Positions 1-7,327 are shown, counted from the first letter of the stretch. The stretch: 7,522 nt of DNA from Lentisphaeria bacterium (GCA_016303095.1 JAEDMH010000113.1:1-7522), one strand, 5' to 3'. A program made the numbers and translations. The notes: generated by a model from the letters alone, not told the origin.

Positions 1-1
1 C

Positions 2-3000
2 CTCGCCGCCGAGGCGGGTGACGTGAAGGTCAATGCCAAGAACAACGCCACCCTCCAGGGCGAGGTCCTGGCTGAGAACGTTGCCGCCGAGGCCCAGGAA
101 GGGGATCTGAAGGTCTCCGCTCCGGTGACTTCCACGGTGGAGAATGTGACCCTGGCCGCAGGAAAGGATCTTCTGGTGCAAGAGCTCATCATCGCCCAGA
201 ACAACGTCAAGCTGACGGCCGAGAACGACGTGGAAGCCGATGCCGCGATTGAGGCGGTGGAAGGCGATGTAACCGTGGCCGCCGGCCGTGACGCCGATCT
301 GGCGGACATTGTAGCGGAGGAAGGTTCCATCGTCGTGGTAGCCAAGAACAACGTCGCCCTGATGGGGACCCTGAAGGCTCAGAGGATCCAGGCCATGGCC
401 AACGAGGGTTACCTGCTGGCGGAGGATGTCATCACCGCCACGGCAGGAAATGTGACCCTGAGTGCGGGACAGGACTTGGAGACCAACGCCCAGGTGGTGG
501 CCGAACAAGGCGACATCTTCGTGGAGGCGGGCCGCGATGCTGAATTGGCGGCCCTCACCGCCCAGCAGGGCGAGGTGCTGGTCATCGCCAAGAACAACGC
601 CGCCCTCAAGGGCGAGGTGCTGGCCGAGACCGTCACCGTGGAGGCCGCGGAAGGCGACCTGGCCGTTGCCGCCCCTGTCACCGCCACCACGGAGGATGTG
701 ACCCTCACCGCCGGAGAGAATCTCCTGGTGAAGGAAGCCATCACGGCTCAGAACAATGCCGCCTTGCTCGCCGGGAACGACGTGAAGGCCACCGCCGCCA
801 TCCAGGCGGTGGAAGGAAACCTCTCCGTGACTGCGGGCCGTGACGCCACACTGGCAGCCCTCGACGCCCAGCAGGGCGACGTGACCGTAGTGGCCAAGAA
901 CAACGCCGCCCTCAACGGGGCTGTCACCGCCCAGGAGATCCTGGTCAAGGCCACGGAAGGCGACCTCACCGCCCAGGCGACCATCACCGCCACCACGGGA
1001 AATGTGGAACTGGCCGCCGGACAGGACGTGGAGACCAACGCCGAGGTCAAGGCCGAACAAGGCGACCTCACTGTCACGGCGGGCCGTGACGCCACACTGG
1101 CGACTCTTACCGCCGAGGCGGGTGACGTGAAGGTCACCGCCAAGAACAACGCCGCCCTCAAGGGCGAAGTCCTGGCGGGCACCGTGACCGTGGAGGCCAC
1201 GGAAGGCAACTTGCTTGCCGAGGAGGCCATCACCGCCACCACGGGTTCTGTGCTCCTCGGCGCGGGGGGCGGGGATCTGGAAGCTCGAGGCGCCATCACC
1301 GCCGAAGAGGGCGAGGCTCGCCTGCTTGCCCGGGACAACATCAATGCCGTGGGTAAAATTCTGGCCAAGAACGTCACGGGCATTGCCTGGGATGGCGATC
1401 TCGTCTTGCGGAGCGGGGTGACGGCTACGGAAGGGGAAGTGAACCTCTATGCCGGTCGTGACCTGGGGGCCTTTGCTCCCATCGTCGCCGAGAAGAACAA
1501 CATCTCCATCCAGGCGGGCCGGGACGCCACCCTGTCTGCTCTTAGCGCCGAAGCGGGCGTTGTGACCGTGGAAGCCAAGAACAATGCCACCTTTGCAGGA
1601 GATGTCCAAGCCAAGCAGATCTTCGGCTTGGCCAAGGAGGGCGACCTGAAAGCCTATGGAAGCATGACCACCAGCCTGGCCGATATCCACTTGGAGGCTG
1701 GGCAGGATATGCTTCTCGCGGGAAGTTTCAACGCCAAAGACGGCGTGGGGCTTTTCGCCGACCGGGACATTGTGGCCGACTTCAGCACCATTGAAACGGA
1801 AGTGGGCCATGTGTACGCCCAGGCGGGCCGGGACGCCACCCTGTCTACGGTCACCGCCCAGCAGGGCAGTGTGAGTGTCACCGCCAAGAACAACGCCGCC
1901 CTCACGGGCGATGTCCTGGCCACCACCGTCACCGTTACGGCGGAGGAAGGAGATCTGACCGTGGATGCTCCCGTCACCGCCACGGTGGATGACGTGACCC
2001 TGTCCGCCGGCAAGGATCTCTTGGTGAAGGATGGGGTGACGGCTCAGAACAATGCCTTCCTGGCTGCCCAGAACGACGTGGATGCCACGGCGGCCATCCA
2101 GGCGGTGGAGGGTGACCTCACGGTGGAAGCCGGCCGGGATGCCACCCTGTCGGCCCTGACTGCCGAAGCGGGCACGGTGACCGTCTCCGCCAAGAACAGG
2201 GCCACCCTCACCGGGGATGTCCTGGCCGAGAAAGTTCTGGCCACGGCTGCCGAGGGCAAGCTCATGGTTTCCGCTCCTGTCACCGCCACGGCCGAGGATG
2301 TGCTCCTGACCTCTGGCGAGGATATGGAACTGGCGGGGAACATCACTGCCCAGAAGAACGTGAAGGCCCAGGCCAGGGAGAATCTCCAGGCCACCGGCGA
2401 CCTGACGGCTCTGGAGGGCGATCTGGTGGTGCAATCCGGCGCGGACGCTGCCCTGGCGGGGAATCTGACCGCTCAGAAGGGCGCCGCCGAGGTGACGGCG
2501 AAGAACGACCTGACGGTCTCGGGCAAGACCCTGGCCGGCCAGGTGACCTTCACCGCCGCCGATGGCGACCTGCTCCAGAAAGGAGATGTCCAGGCAACGA
2601 CGGGCGCTGTCGAAGCGTCGGCGGGCAACGACATTGTGGTGGCCAAGGATGTCACTCTGGCGGCGGATGCGGATCAGGTGCTCCTCAACGCCCATGAAGA
2701 CGTGGATCTCGCTTCTGGCGTCACCCTGAAGGGCGTGGGCGTCGAGGTAGAGGCCACGATGGGCGATGTGAATGCCTACCAGACGACCATCCAGTCCGGC
2801 AAGGACACCATTCTGCAGGCGGGCGGCAACCTCCTCTTCCTGGAAGGCGACATCCAGAGCGAGGGAAGCACTCTGGCGGCGGCGGACGAATTCGTCACCC
2901 TGACCGGAAAGACCGATTCCGGCAGCAACTTCCAGGTGGTTGGCGTGGAAGGAGTCTATCTCCAGGGCCAGCACACCGCAGGAAACCACATAGACATCAC

Positions 3001-5101
3001 TTCCCCGGAGGGACGTGTGCTTCTCCAGGAAGCCGAGCTCACGGCGGCAGGCGAGGGCATCCTTGTCCAGGCCATGGGGGATGTTGAGGTCACCAATGGG
3101 ACCCTGACCGCCACGGGCGAGAATGAGGATGGCGATGTGACCGTCCACGGCGCTTCCGTGGAACTCTCCGGCGATGTCCTGGCCCAGAAGGGCAAGGTGG
3201 ACATCACGGGCCAGGAGGACGTCACTGCGGAGGGCTCCCTGGAAGGCCAGCTGGTCCAGATCACGGCCCAGGAGGGCAATCTGCGTTCCCAGGCTGACAT
3301 CACCGCCACGGAAAAGGACATCCTTCTGACCGCAGGCCAGGAGATGGAACTCTCCGGGACGCTGACCGCCCAGAAGAATGTGGCCATCCAGGCGGGCGAA
3401 GAGGCTGACCTGGCCGCCACGGTGGTGGCCAAGACCGGCGACCTCACCGCTACGGCAGGCGAGGATCTGACCTCGTCCGGCACCCTGGAAGCCACGGATG
3501 GCGCCGTGACTCTGACGGCGGGAGACGAGATGCTCCTGAAGAACACCGTGACCGCGGGCAAGAACCTCACCGCTACGGCGGGCGAGGGCGACCTCACCAC
3601 CACGGATCAGGGCGACCTGACCTCCAAGGAGGGAGACATCGTCCTCACCACCCTCAAGGGCGCCATCACCCTGGCGGGCGATGCCAAGGCCGAACAGGGC
3701 GACCTCGCCGTGGAGGCCTACGACGACCTGATGGTGGCCCCCTCGGCTACCCTGGCCGCCCAGAACGTGGCCCTCGAAACCCTCAAGGGCGGAGTGCTCA
3801 ACGAGGGCGATATCCAGGCCAATGGTCTGGAGGATTCCCGGGTGACCATCGCCTCCGGCGAGGATGTGGACAACGTGGGTTCCCTCCAGGCGGGACAGCG
3901 GGTGGAGATCCAGGCGGTGGGCGACGTCTTCAACGACGGCTCCATCCAGGCCGGCACCTCCGACGCGGCGCCCTTCACTCCTGGCAGCGTCATCTCCTTC
4001 GAGGCGGGCGGAGACATCGAATCCACCGGCTCCTTGGCCGCCGAAACCATCCTGGGACTCTCCCAGGGCGATGTGAACATCAGCGGAGAGGTGGCCGCCG
4101 ATACCCTGAATCTCCACACCACCGAGGTGGACGGGGATATCACGGTGGAGATCACCTCCGACCTGAAGAGCCTGACTCTGGTGGCCGATGGCGACCAGTC
4201 CGACATCTCCTTCCAAGGAAAAGATGTGGAGGACCTGGTGGCGGAAACCAACGGCCAGGACGGCGACATCGACTTGGCGGGCGAGGACCTCTTCGTCCGC
4301 CGGGCGGTGGCTCAGGATGGAAACGTGAACCTCCAGGGTCACGACCTGGTGGTGAAGGAACTGGCCGCTCTGGAGAACGGAGAGGTGAATGGCGCGGACG
4401 GCGCCGCCCATGACGCCAACATCCTCGCCACCGGCAAAGTCCACCTGAAGAAGGCGGTCACGGCGGATGCCAACGTGGTCATCGACGCCCAGGGCGCCAT
4501 CACCGACAGTGGAGACGCCCTCGTCACCAGCGGCGAAGACACCACTCTGGAGAGCGGAGATCACATCGGCACTCCCGAGGACAACAATGCCATCGCCGTG
4601 AATGTGGGTGGCAAGTTCACGGTCAACGCCAAGCCCGGCACTCCCAAGATCAACATCTTCGCCTTCCTGGAAGGCGTGACCGGAGATGGTGAGGTCCACA
4701 CCAACAGTGCCTCCATGCCCGGACTGGTCATCTTCAACTCCGTGCCTTGGATGGGCACCGGAAAGCAGATGGGCCGCCTGGATCGGGCCTACGGAGAGGC
4801 GTTCGCCTCCCTGGCAGACTTGATGATGGTCTTCAACCTCTCCAACCCCCTGACCAGCGACTACCGCTACTTCCCCCACACCGCTCTGGATATGGATGGC
4901 TACACTCATGCTCCCGCCCGGGGCATCGAAACCATTCGCATGAGCGGCGACAATGGCGGAACCATCCAGGGATTGCCCGAGGGACTCACCCCCAATACCA
5001 TCCCCAACGCCTCCGATTACGAGGAAACCTTCTACTGGCCCCTGCTGGACGAGGAGGAATCCCCGGAATCCACCGCCGAGGAAACGGTAAGCAACAAGTA
5101 G
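2..5101 (+). CDS. Giant repeat-rich filamentous-haemagglutinin-like adhesin, 5'-truncated by window edge
   Basis: The reading frame is open from the first bases of the window to a TAG at 5099-5101, giving 1,699 codons in view. The GTG at 23 is not a true start: the residues before it (LAAEAGD) match the same place in internal repeats (for example TAEAGD before VKVTAKNN), so the gene begins upstream. Nearly all of it consists of ~20-residue units such as AGRDATL..., AKNNAAL..., EGDLTV... and AGKDLLV..., with alternating hydrophobic residues and Gly/Asn/Asp turns. This is the pattern of right-handed beta-helices in haemagglutinin-repeat exoproteins. I see no cysteine in the visible protein and the composition is acidic, both usual for large exported adhesins. 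Repeats are very regular up to about 2500 and more diverged after. No C-terminal beta-barrel, LPXTG or toxin (VENN-type) module is seen, so two-partner secretion is a guess; no partner transporter lies in the window. Adhesin class is likely; ligand and exact family are unknown. Confidence 0.85.
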   Translation, partial: LAAEAGDVKVNAKNNATLQGEVLAENVAAEAQEGDLKVSAPVTSTVENVTLAAGKDLLVQELIIAQNNVKLTAENDVEADAAIEAVEGDVTVAAGRDADLADIVAEEGSIVVVAKNNVALMGTLKAQRIQAMANEGYLLAEDVITATAGNVTLSAGQDLETNAQVVAEQGDIFVEAGRDAELAALTAQQGEVLVIAKNNAALKGEVLAETVTVEAAEGDLAVAAPVTATTEDVTLTAGENLLVKEAITAQNNAALLAGNDVKATAAIQAVEGNLSVTAGRDATLAALDAQQGDVTVVAKNNAALNGAVTAQEILVKATEGDLTAQATITATTGNVELAAGQDVETNAEVKAEQGDLTVTAGRDATLATLTAEAGDVKVTAKNNAALKGEVLAGTVTVEATEGNLLAEEAITATTGSVLLGAGGGDLEARGAITAEEGEARLLARDNINAVGKILAKNVTGIAWDGDLVLRSGVTATEGEVNLYAGRDLGAFAPIVAEKNNISIQAGRDATLSALSAEAGVVTVEAKNNATFAGDVQAKQIFGLAKEGDLKAYGSMTTSLADIHLEAGQDMLLAGSFNAKDGVGLFADRDIVADFSTIETEVGHVYAQAGRDATLSTVTAQQGSVSVTAKNNAALTGDVLATTVTVTAEEGDLTVDAPVTATVDDVTLSAGKDLLVKDGVTAQNNAFLAAQNDVDATAAIQAVEGDLTVEAGRDATLSALTAEAGTVTVSAKNRATLTGDVLAEKVLATAAEGKLMVSAPVTATAEDVLLTSGEDMELAGNITAQKNVKAQARENLQATGDLTALEGDLVVQSGADAALAGNLTAQKGAAEVTAKNDLTVSGKTLAGQVTFTAADGDLLQKGDVQATTGAVEASAGNDIVVAKDVTLAADADQVLLNAHEDVDLASGVTLKGVGVEVEATMGDVNAYQTTIQSGKDTILQAGGNLLFLEGDIQSEGSTLAAADEFVTLTGKTDSGSNFQVVGVEGVYLQGQHTAGNHIDITSPEGRVLLQEAELTAAGEGILVQAMGDVEVTNGTLTATGENEDGDVTVHGASVELSGDVLAQKGKVDITGQEDVTAEGSLEGQLVQITAQEGNLRSQADITATEKDILLTAGQEMELSGTLTAQKNVAIQAGEEADLAATVVAKTGDLTATAGEDLTSSGTLEATDGAVTLTAGDEMLLKNTVTAGKNLTATAGEGDLTTTDQGDLTSKEGDIVLTTLKGAITLAGDAKAEQGDLAVEAYDDLMVAPSATLAAQNVALETLKGGVLNEGDIQANGLEDSRVTIASGEDVDNVGSLQAGQRVEIQAVGDVFNDGSIQAGTSDAAPFTPGSVISFEAGGDIESTGSLAAETILGLSQGDVNISGEVAADTLNLHTTEVDGDITVEITSDLKSLTLVADGDQSDISFQGKDVEDLVAETNGQDGDIDLAGEDLFVRRAVAQDGNVNLQGHDLVVKELAALENGEVNGADGAAHDANILATGKVHLKKAVTADANVVIDAQGAITDSGDALVTSGEDTTLESGDHIGTPEDNNAIAVNVGGKFTVNAKPGTPKINIFAFLEGVTGDGEVHTNSASMPGLVIFNSVPWMGTGKQMGRLDRAYGEAFASLADLMMVFNLSNPLTSDYRYFPHTALDMDGYTHAPARGIETIRMSGDNGGTIQGLPEGLTPNTIPNASDYEETFYWPLLDEEESPESTAEETVSNK
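35..2497 (+). repeat. Higher-order tandem repeats inside the adhesin gene
   Basis: The codons for the AKN[NDR] unit start at 35, 341, 587, 893, 1139, 1574, 1883, 2189 and 2498. The spacings are 306, 246, 306, 246, 435, 309, 306 and 309 nt, all multiples of three. The first four form two copies of a 552-nt super-unit, made of a five-turn block followed by a four-turn block. Some segments are identical at DNA level: 833-855 equals 1079-1101, and 1511-1537 equals 1820-1846. This points to growth of the gene by in-frame duplication and to possible length variation by recombination. The 1139-1573 block is longer, as if two extra turns were added. After 2498 the units remain recognisable in protein (SGEDMEL, AGQEMEL, AGDEMLL) but are no longer regularly spaced. 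Confidence 0.9.
4598..5098 (+). other. Non-repetitive C-terminal region of the adhesin
   Basis: From about VNVGGKFTVNA onward the ~20-residue repeat rhythm stops. The last ~167 residues are richer in aromatic, proline and methionine residues and contain the segments MPGLVIFNSVPWMG, ASLADLMMVFNLSNPL and DYRYFPHTALDMDG. The end is a short acidic Glu/Ser/Thr tail finishing ETVSNK. It may be a capping domain for the beta-helix or a retention or secretion signal; neither is shown by sequence alone. There is no hydrophobic anchor long enough to span a membrane and no terminal aromatic residue typical of outer-membrane barrels. Confidence 0.6.
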
Positions 5102-5103
5102 CC

Positions 5104-5127
5104 GGGAACTCCAATAAACAAGTTCCC
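5104..5127 (+). other. Small hairpin between adhesin stop codon and terminator
   Basis: GGGAACT (5104-5110) pairs perfectly with AGTTCCC (5121-5127) around a 10-nt A-rich loop, two bases after the stop codon. No T-run follows it, so it is not itself a terminator. It could protect the 3' end of a very long mRNA or be incidental. Confidence 0.5.
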
Positions 5128-5137
5128 TGACCCATAC

Positions 5138-5177
5138 GGGTGGGATGGACCAACACTCCATCCCACCCTTTTCTTTT
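5138..5177 (+). terminator. Strong rho-independent terminator of the adhesin gene
   Basis: A perfect 12-bp stem, GGGTGGGATGGA (5138-5149) with TCCATCCCACCC (5157-5168), encloses a 7-nt loop and is followed directly by TTTTCTTTT (5169-5177). It lies 37 nt after the adhesin stop. No T-run is present on the opposite strand side, so it acts on plus-strand transcription. It should separate the adhesin transcript from the downstream operon. Confidence 0.93.
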
Positions 5178-5198
5178 CCCCAATCCCGTTAACTCAAA

Positions 5199-5389
5199 CA
5201 CGGAGGACACGGAAGCGCCTGCGGCGCACACGGAGGACACGGAGTTTTAAACACGGAAGCCACGGAGGGCCCGGCAAGCCGGGCACACAGAGACCACAGA
5301 GAGGCGGCTCGTGCTATCCGCACGCCCCGCCTTGTTTTTTTGGGGGGCAGGGGCGCTGCGGCATCCGGTATTCCGGATGCCTTGTGGCT
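5199..5389 (+). repeat. Intergenic repeat element, copy 1 (CACGGAGGACACGGAG family)
   Basis: Imperfect 16-nt units of the form CACRGAGRMCACRGAG occur at 5199-5213 (15 nt), 5229-5244, 5252-5267 and 5286-5301. Between the last two lies a perfect hairpin, GCCCGGC-AA-GCCGGGC (5269-5284). They are followed by a T7G6 tract (5335-5347) and a 9-bp perfect hairpin, GGCATCCGG-TATT-CCGGATGCC (5360-5381). From 5218 to 5389 the sequence recurs at 7328-7522, with one 22-nt unit insertion and a small change in the T/G tract. Open frames across it on both strands give low-complexity peptides and are not credible genes. The repeat type is, from memory, common in intergenic DNA of PVC and other environmental bacteria; its function is unknown to me. 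Confidence 0.88.
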
Positions 5390-5640
5390 CCCGTGAGGCG
5401 CCACGGGGAGAAAATGCCCTGGCGGGCACCTCCTCCCCATGGCTTCCCCGGGATCCCCCTTCCTGGTCGGGCAAGCTCGCCCAGGAACGCCCCCGCCGGA
5501 TGTTTGACGGGAAATCCCCCCGCTTGCGGGGGAAGGGGGGCAATCCTCATGAACCCCGTAGGGGTGGGAGGCCTAGCCTTGGCGACGGAGGGGGGTAGCG
5601 CTCTTCGAGCGCCAAAAACCTCCACTCCGCGTTTCTCCAC
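5390..5640. other. Palindrome-dense non-coding stretch upstream of the ATPase gene
   Basis: No credible gene. Short inverted repeats follow one another: CCCGTG/CACGGG (5390-5395 with 5402-5407), TTCCTGG/CCAGGAA (5460-5466 with 5481-5487), CCCCCGC/GCGGGGG (5517-5523 with 5526-5532), ACCCC/GGGGT (5553-5557 with 5561-5565) and GCGCTC/GAGCGC (5598-5603 with 5607-5612). None is followed by a T-run. The ATPase reading frame happens to stay open through this stretch, but its translation is Pro/Gly/Arg-rich and unlike a protein domain. It may be a mosaic of intergenic repeats or a structured leader RNA. Confidence 0.55.
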
Positions 5641-5658
5641 CGGAATGGGAAAAATGGG

Positions 5659-5664
5659 TATATT
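5659..5664 (+). promoter_or_regulatory. Possible -10 box of the ATPase-nuclease operon
   Basis: TATATT stands out in a GC-rich region directly upstream of the preferred ATG at 5672. If used, transcription would begin at about 5671, giving a leaderless or nearly leaderless mRNA. This would fit the lack of a Shine-Dalgarno sequence before 5672. No convincing -35 box is seen at 16-18 nt upstream; TTTCTC at 5632-5637 is too far. Weak call. Confidence 0.2.
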
Positions 5665-5671
5665 TCTCCCT

Positions 5672-6844
5672 ATGTCGCAGGAAGAGCTTCACATTCGAAA
5701 TCTTGGGCCTCTGAAGGAGATTCACATCACGGACATCCGGCCCATCATGATTTTTGTGGGAGAATCCGGCAGTGGCAAGAGTCTATTGCTGAAGACCCTG
5801 GCCATGATGCGCCATGTGACGAAAAAACTTCTTCTGCGCCAGGCTTTTCACCTCAATGAGGTGAAATCTCCTTTTCGCCTCCGGACGGATTCCTATCTCC
5901 AATATTCAGGGTTGCAGACCCTCATCACCTCGGAGACAGAGGTGGAATATGGCTGGACGCAGGAGGGACAGCAGAAAATGGAGATTTCCTTGAAAGGCCG
6001 GAAACTTGTCTATCCTAGGAAGTTGACCTTGTCTGCTGCCTCCATTCCTTATCTAAAAATCGGATTCATTGGGGATATGCGCACTTTGGTTCCCCTTTGG
6101 GCGCAAAAGGGAGCCTCTTTTCAGTCCAAAATCCTAGACAACTACTTCTCCGAAACCTATTCCCTGTGGGAGGACGCCATCCAATCCTTGGAGAGGCAGA
6201 AGGATTTCCGGATGCTGGGCAGGGGCGTCCAGGTGCGGAAGGGGAACGATAGTCGTAAGCATCTTCTCCTCACGGAGGGGGATGGAAGGACAACTTTCCT
6301 GGAGCGAGGGGCGACGGGAGAGAAGAGCGCAATCCCCCTTCTTTCCATCGCCCGGTATCTCATTCAGGATTTCCCTCTCCGAGAAGCGGTGAAACGAAAT
6401 TTCCTGGAGCAGATTATCGAGGAAAAGCAAAAGGCAGACGGAACGCTGGATATGAAAAATGTGTGGGGCGCCTTGTCCTTCGTCCACCTCTTTCTCATGA
6501 TTGAAGAACCGGAATTGAGTCTGGATCCCGGCTCCCAGGTCAAGCTTCTGGAGGAGTTTCTTGCGCTTCTGAAGTCGTCGAAGACCCGGGAAGGGGAGCC
6601 CATCACGGTGGAAGCCATGTTCACAACCCATAGCCCCTATTGGATTGTGGCCCTCAATACCCTGCTTCAGGAGAAGGATGCCTCTTTGCGGTGGGATAGC
6701 CTTGGGGGGTATTGGCTCCAGAAGGACGGCACGGCGAAAAACTTGCGGAATGAGGAGGTGGAGCTCCTGGAAACCCCCAATATGGATGAAACCACGGAGG
6801 AGTTGGAACGACGCTTTCAACAGGCGTTGAAACAGGAATCTTGA
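5672..6844 (+). CDS. RecF/SMC-like AAA (ABC-type) ATPase, probable defence ATPase
   Basis: This is a 390-residue protein if started at ATG 5672. The N-terminus ELHIRNLGPLKEIHI is the usual first strand of AAA_15/AAA_21 (COG1106/COG4637-like) ATPases. The Walker A motif is GESGSGKS (residues 30-37). A degenerate ABC signature region lies around RGATGEKSAIPLL (G216). Walker B and D-loop form LFLMIEEPELSLDP (E278-P286), and the H-switch is TTHSPY (H320). These are the elements of a dimerising ABC-type ATPase with a short helical insertion between the motifs. No TOPRIM or HNH domain is attached, so any effector is separate. ATGs at 5645 and 5654 are in frame and possible; none has a good Shine-Dalgarno. 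I chose 5672 because conserved sequence begins right after it. It is followed after 10 nt by a nuclease-like gene, suggesting one operon. ATP-binding role is sure; substrate and phage-defence role are inferred. Confidence 0.88.
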   Translation: MSQEELHIRNLGPLKEIHITDIRPIMIFVGESGSGKSLLLKTLAMMRHVTKKLLLRQAFHLNEVKSPFRLRTDSYLQYSGLQTLITSETEVEYGWTQEGQQKMEISLKGRKLVYPRKLTLSAASIPYLKIGFIGDMRTLVPLWAQKGASFQSKILDNYFSETYSLWEDAIQSLERQKDFRMLGRGVQVRKGNDSRKHLLLTEGDGRTTFLERGATGEKSAIPLLSIARYLIQDFPLREAVKRNFLEQIIEEKQKADGTLDMKNVWGALSFVHLFLMIEEPELSLDPGSQVKLLEEFLALLKSSKTREGEPITVEAMFTTHSPYWIVALNTLLQEKDASLRWDSLGGYWLQKDGTAKNLRNEEVELLETPNMDETTEELERRFQQALKQES

Positions 6845-6854
6845 GGGGGAGGAA
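6844..6854 (+). promoter_or_regulatory. Ribosome binding site of the nuclease-like gene
   Basis: The purine run AGGGGGAGGAA starts in the last base of the ATPase stop codon and ends at ATG 6855. AGGGGG (6844-6849) leaves 5 nt before the start, and GGAGG (6848-6852) leaves 2. It supports the start at 6855 and close translational linkage to the upstream gene, and contrasts with the poor site before the ATPase. Confidence 0.7.
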
Positions 6855-7301
6855 ATGGCTGCCGGAAAAGAAATTTACCAATCCGTGCCGTCGGGCAAGA
6901 TGACGACACTCACGGAGGGGGGTGTCTGGCTTTCAGTCAAGAATGATTCGAGCATTGAAATTGTCAAGGCGAAGTTGGACAAAGGGGTGTTTCCCCAAGG
7001 GGATGCCTGCGATTATGCGCTGTTTGACGAAGGGAAGAAGAAGGAAGGCTGCCTGGTGGAATTGAAGGGGTCTGACGAGGAAAAGGCACTGAAGCAGTTG
7101 GAGCATACTTATATAGAGCGGTTAAACGAGGTGCCGCGTCTTAAGACCGTTTCCTGGAAGATTGGGGTGGTGGTTGTAGGAGGGGGAAACCTCCAAACGG
7201 CAAAGTGGCAGGAAGTGCTGAAGAAGCATCGAAGTACTCCCTTGCGGTTCAGGCAGATGGGCAATAACAAAACCGTAGCCTTTTCTTCCCTTCTGTCGTA
7301 G
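6855..7301 (+). CDS. Small PD-(D/E)XK nuclease-like protein, partner of the ATPase
   Basis: This is a 148-residue soluble protein with no signal peptide or membrane segment. Residues 50-71 read DACDYALFDE...CLVELK. An aspartate (D53) on a predicted strand, followed 16 residues later by E69-L-K71, gives the D-x15-E-x-K spacing of PD-(D/E)XK nucleases. The following GSDEEKALKQLEHTYIE fits the helix after the catalytic strand, with Q81 in the place of the frequent 'A..QL' motif. A later hydrophobic strand, KIGVVVVGGG (102-111), fits the core sheet. The length is that of a bare nuclease fold, so recognition or activation probably comes from the ATPase encoded 10 nt upstream. I recognise no named family. 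Nuclease fold is a motif-based inference; DNA or RNA as target cannot be told. The alternative is a catalytically inert binding protein of the same fold. Confidence 0.72.
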   Translation: MAAGKEIYQSVPSGKMTTLTEGGVWLSVKNDSSIEIVKAKLDKGVFPQGDACDYALFDEGKKKEGCLVELKGSDEEKALKQLEHTYIERLNEVPRLKTVSWKIGVVVVGGGNLQTAKWQEVLKKHRSTPLRFRQMGNNKTVAFSSLLS

Positions 7302-7327
7302 AGGAGGGGCTACAGGCAGGTCGATGC

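Noticed and set aside
409..4758. Long antisense and other-frame open frames across the adhesin gene
   Set aside because: They are shadows of a GC-rich repeated coding sequence. Their translations are Ser/Pro/Ala/Arg-rich repeats without any domain and with no ribosome sites.
4598..5098. CdiA-type toxin C-terminus followed by an immunity gene
   Set aside because: No VENN-like boundary motif is seen, and a strong terminator and repeats follow instead of a small immunity gene.
5184..5200. Integron attC-like core around GTTAACT
   Set aside because: It does not fit the GTTRRRY / RYYYAAC cores, has no paired core site, and there is no integrase gene in the window.
5199..5301. CRISPR-like array made of the CACGGAGGACACGGAG units
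   Set aside because: Units are imperfect, only ~16 nt, have irregular short gaps, and the whole set including the gaps is duplicated at 7339-7433. No cas gene is present.
5189..5440. Minus-strand frames with SVSSVF/CPPCAPQ-type peptides, also at 7122-7497
   Set aside because: These are translations of the 16-nt intergenic repeat; the same peptides arise from both copies and are low complexity.
5384..5671. N-terminal extension of the ATPase frame back to 5384 (GTG)
   Set aside because: The frame is open only because the region is GC-rich. Its translation is Pro/Gly/Arg-rich, it runs through palindromes and the repeat element, and the ATPase domain starts right after 5672.
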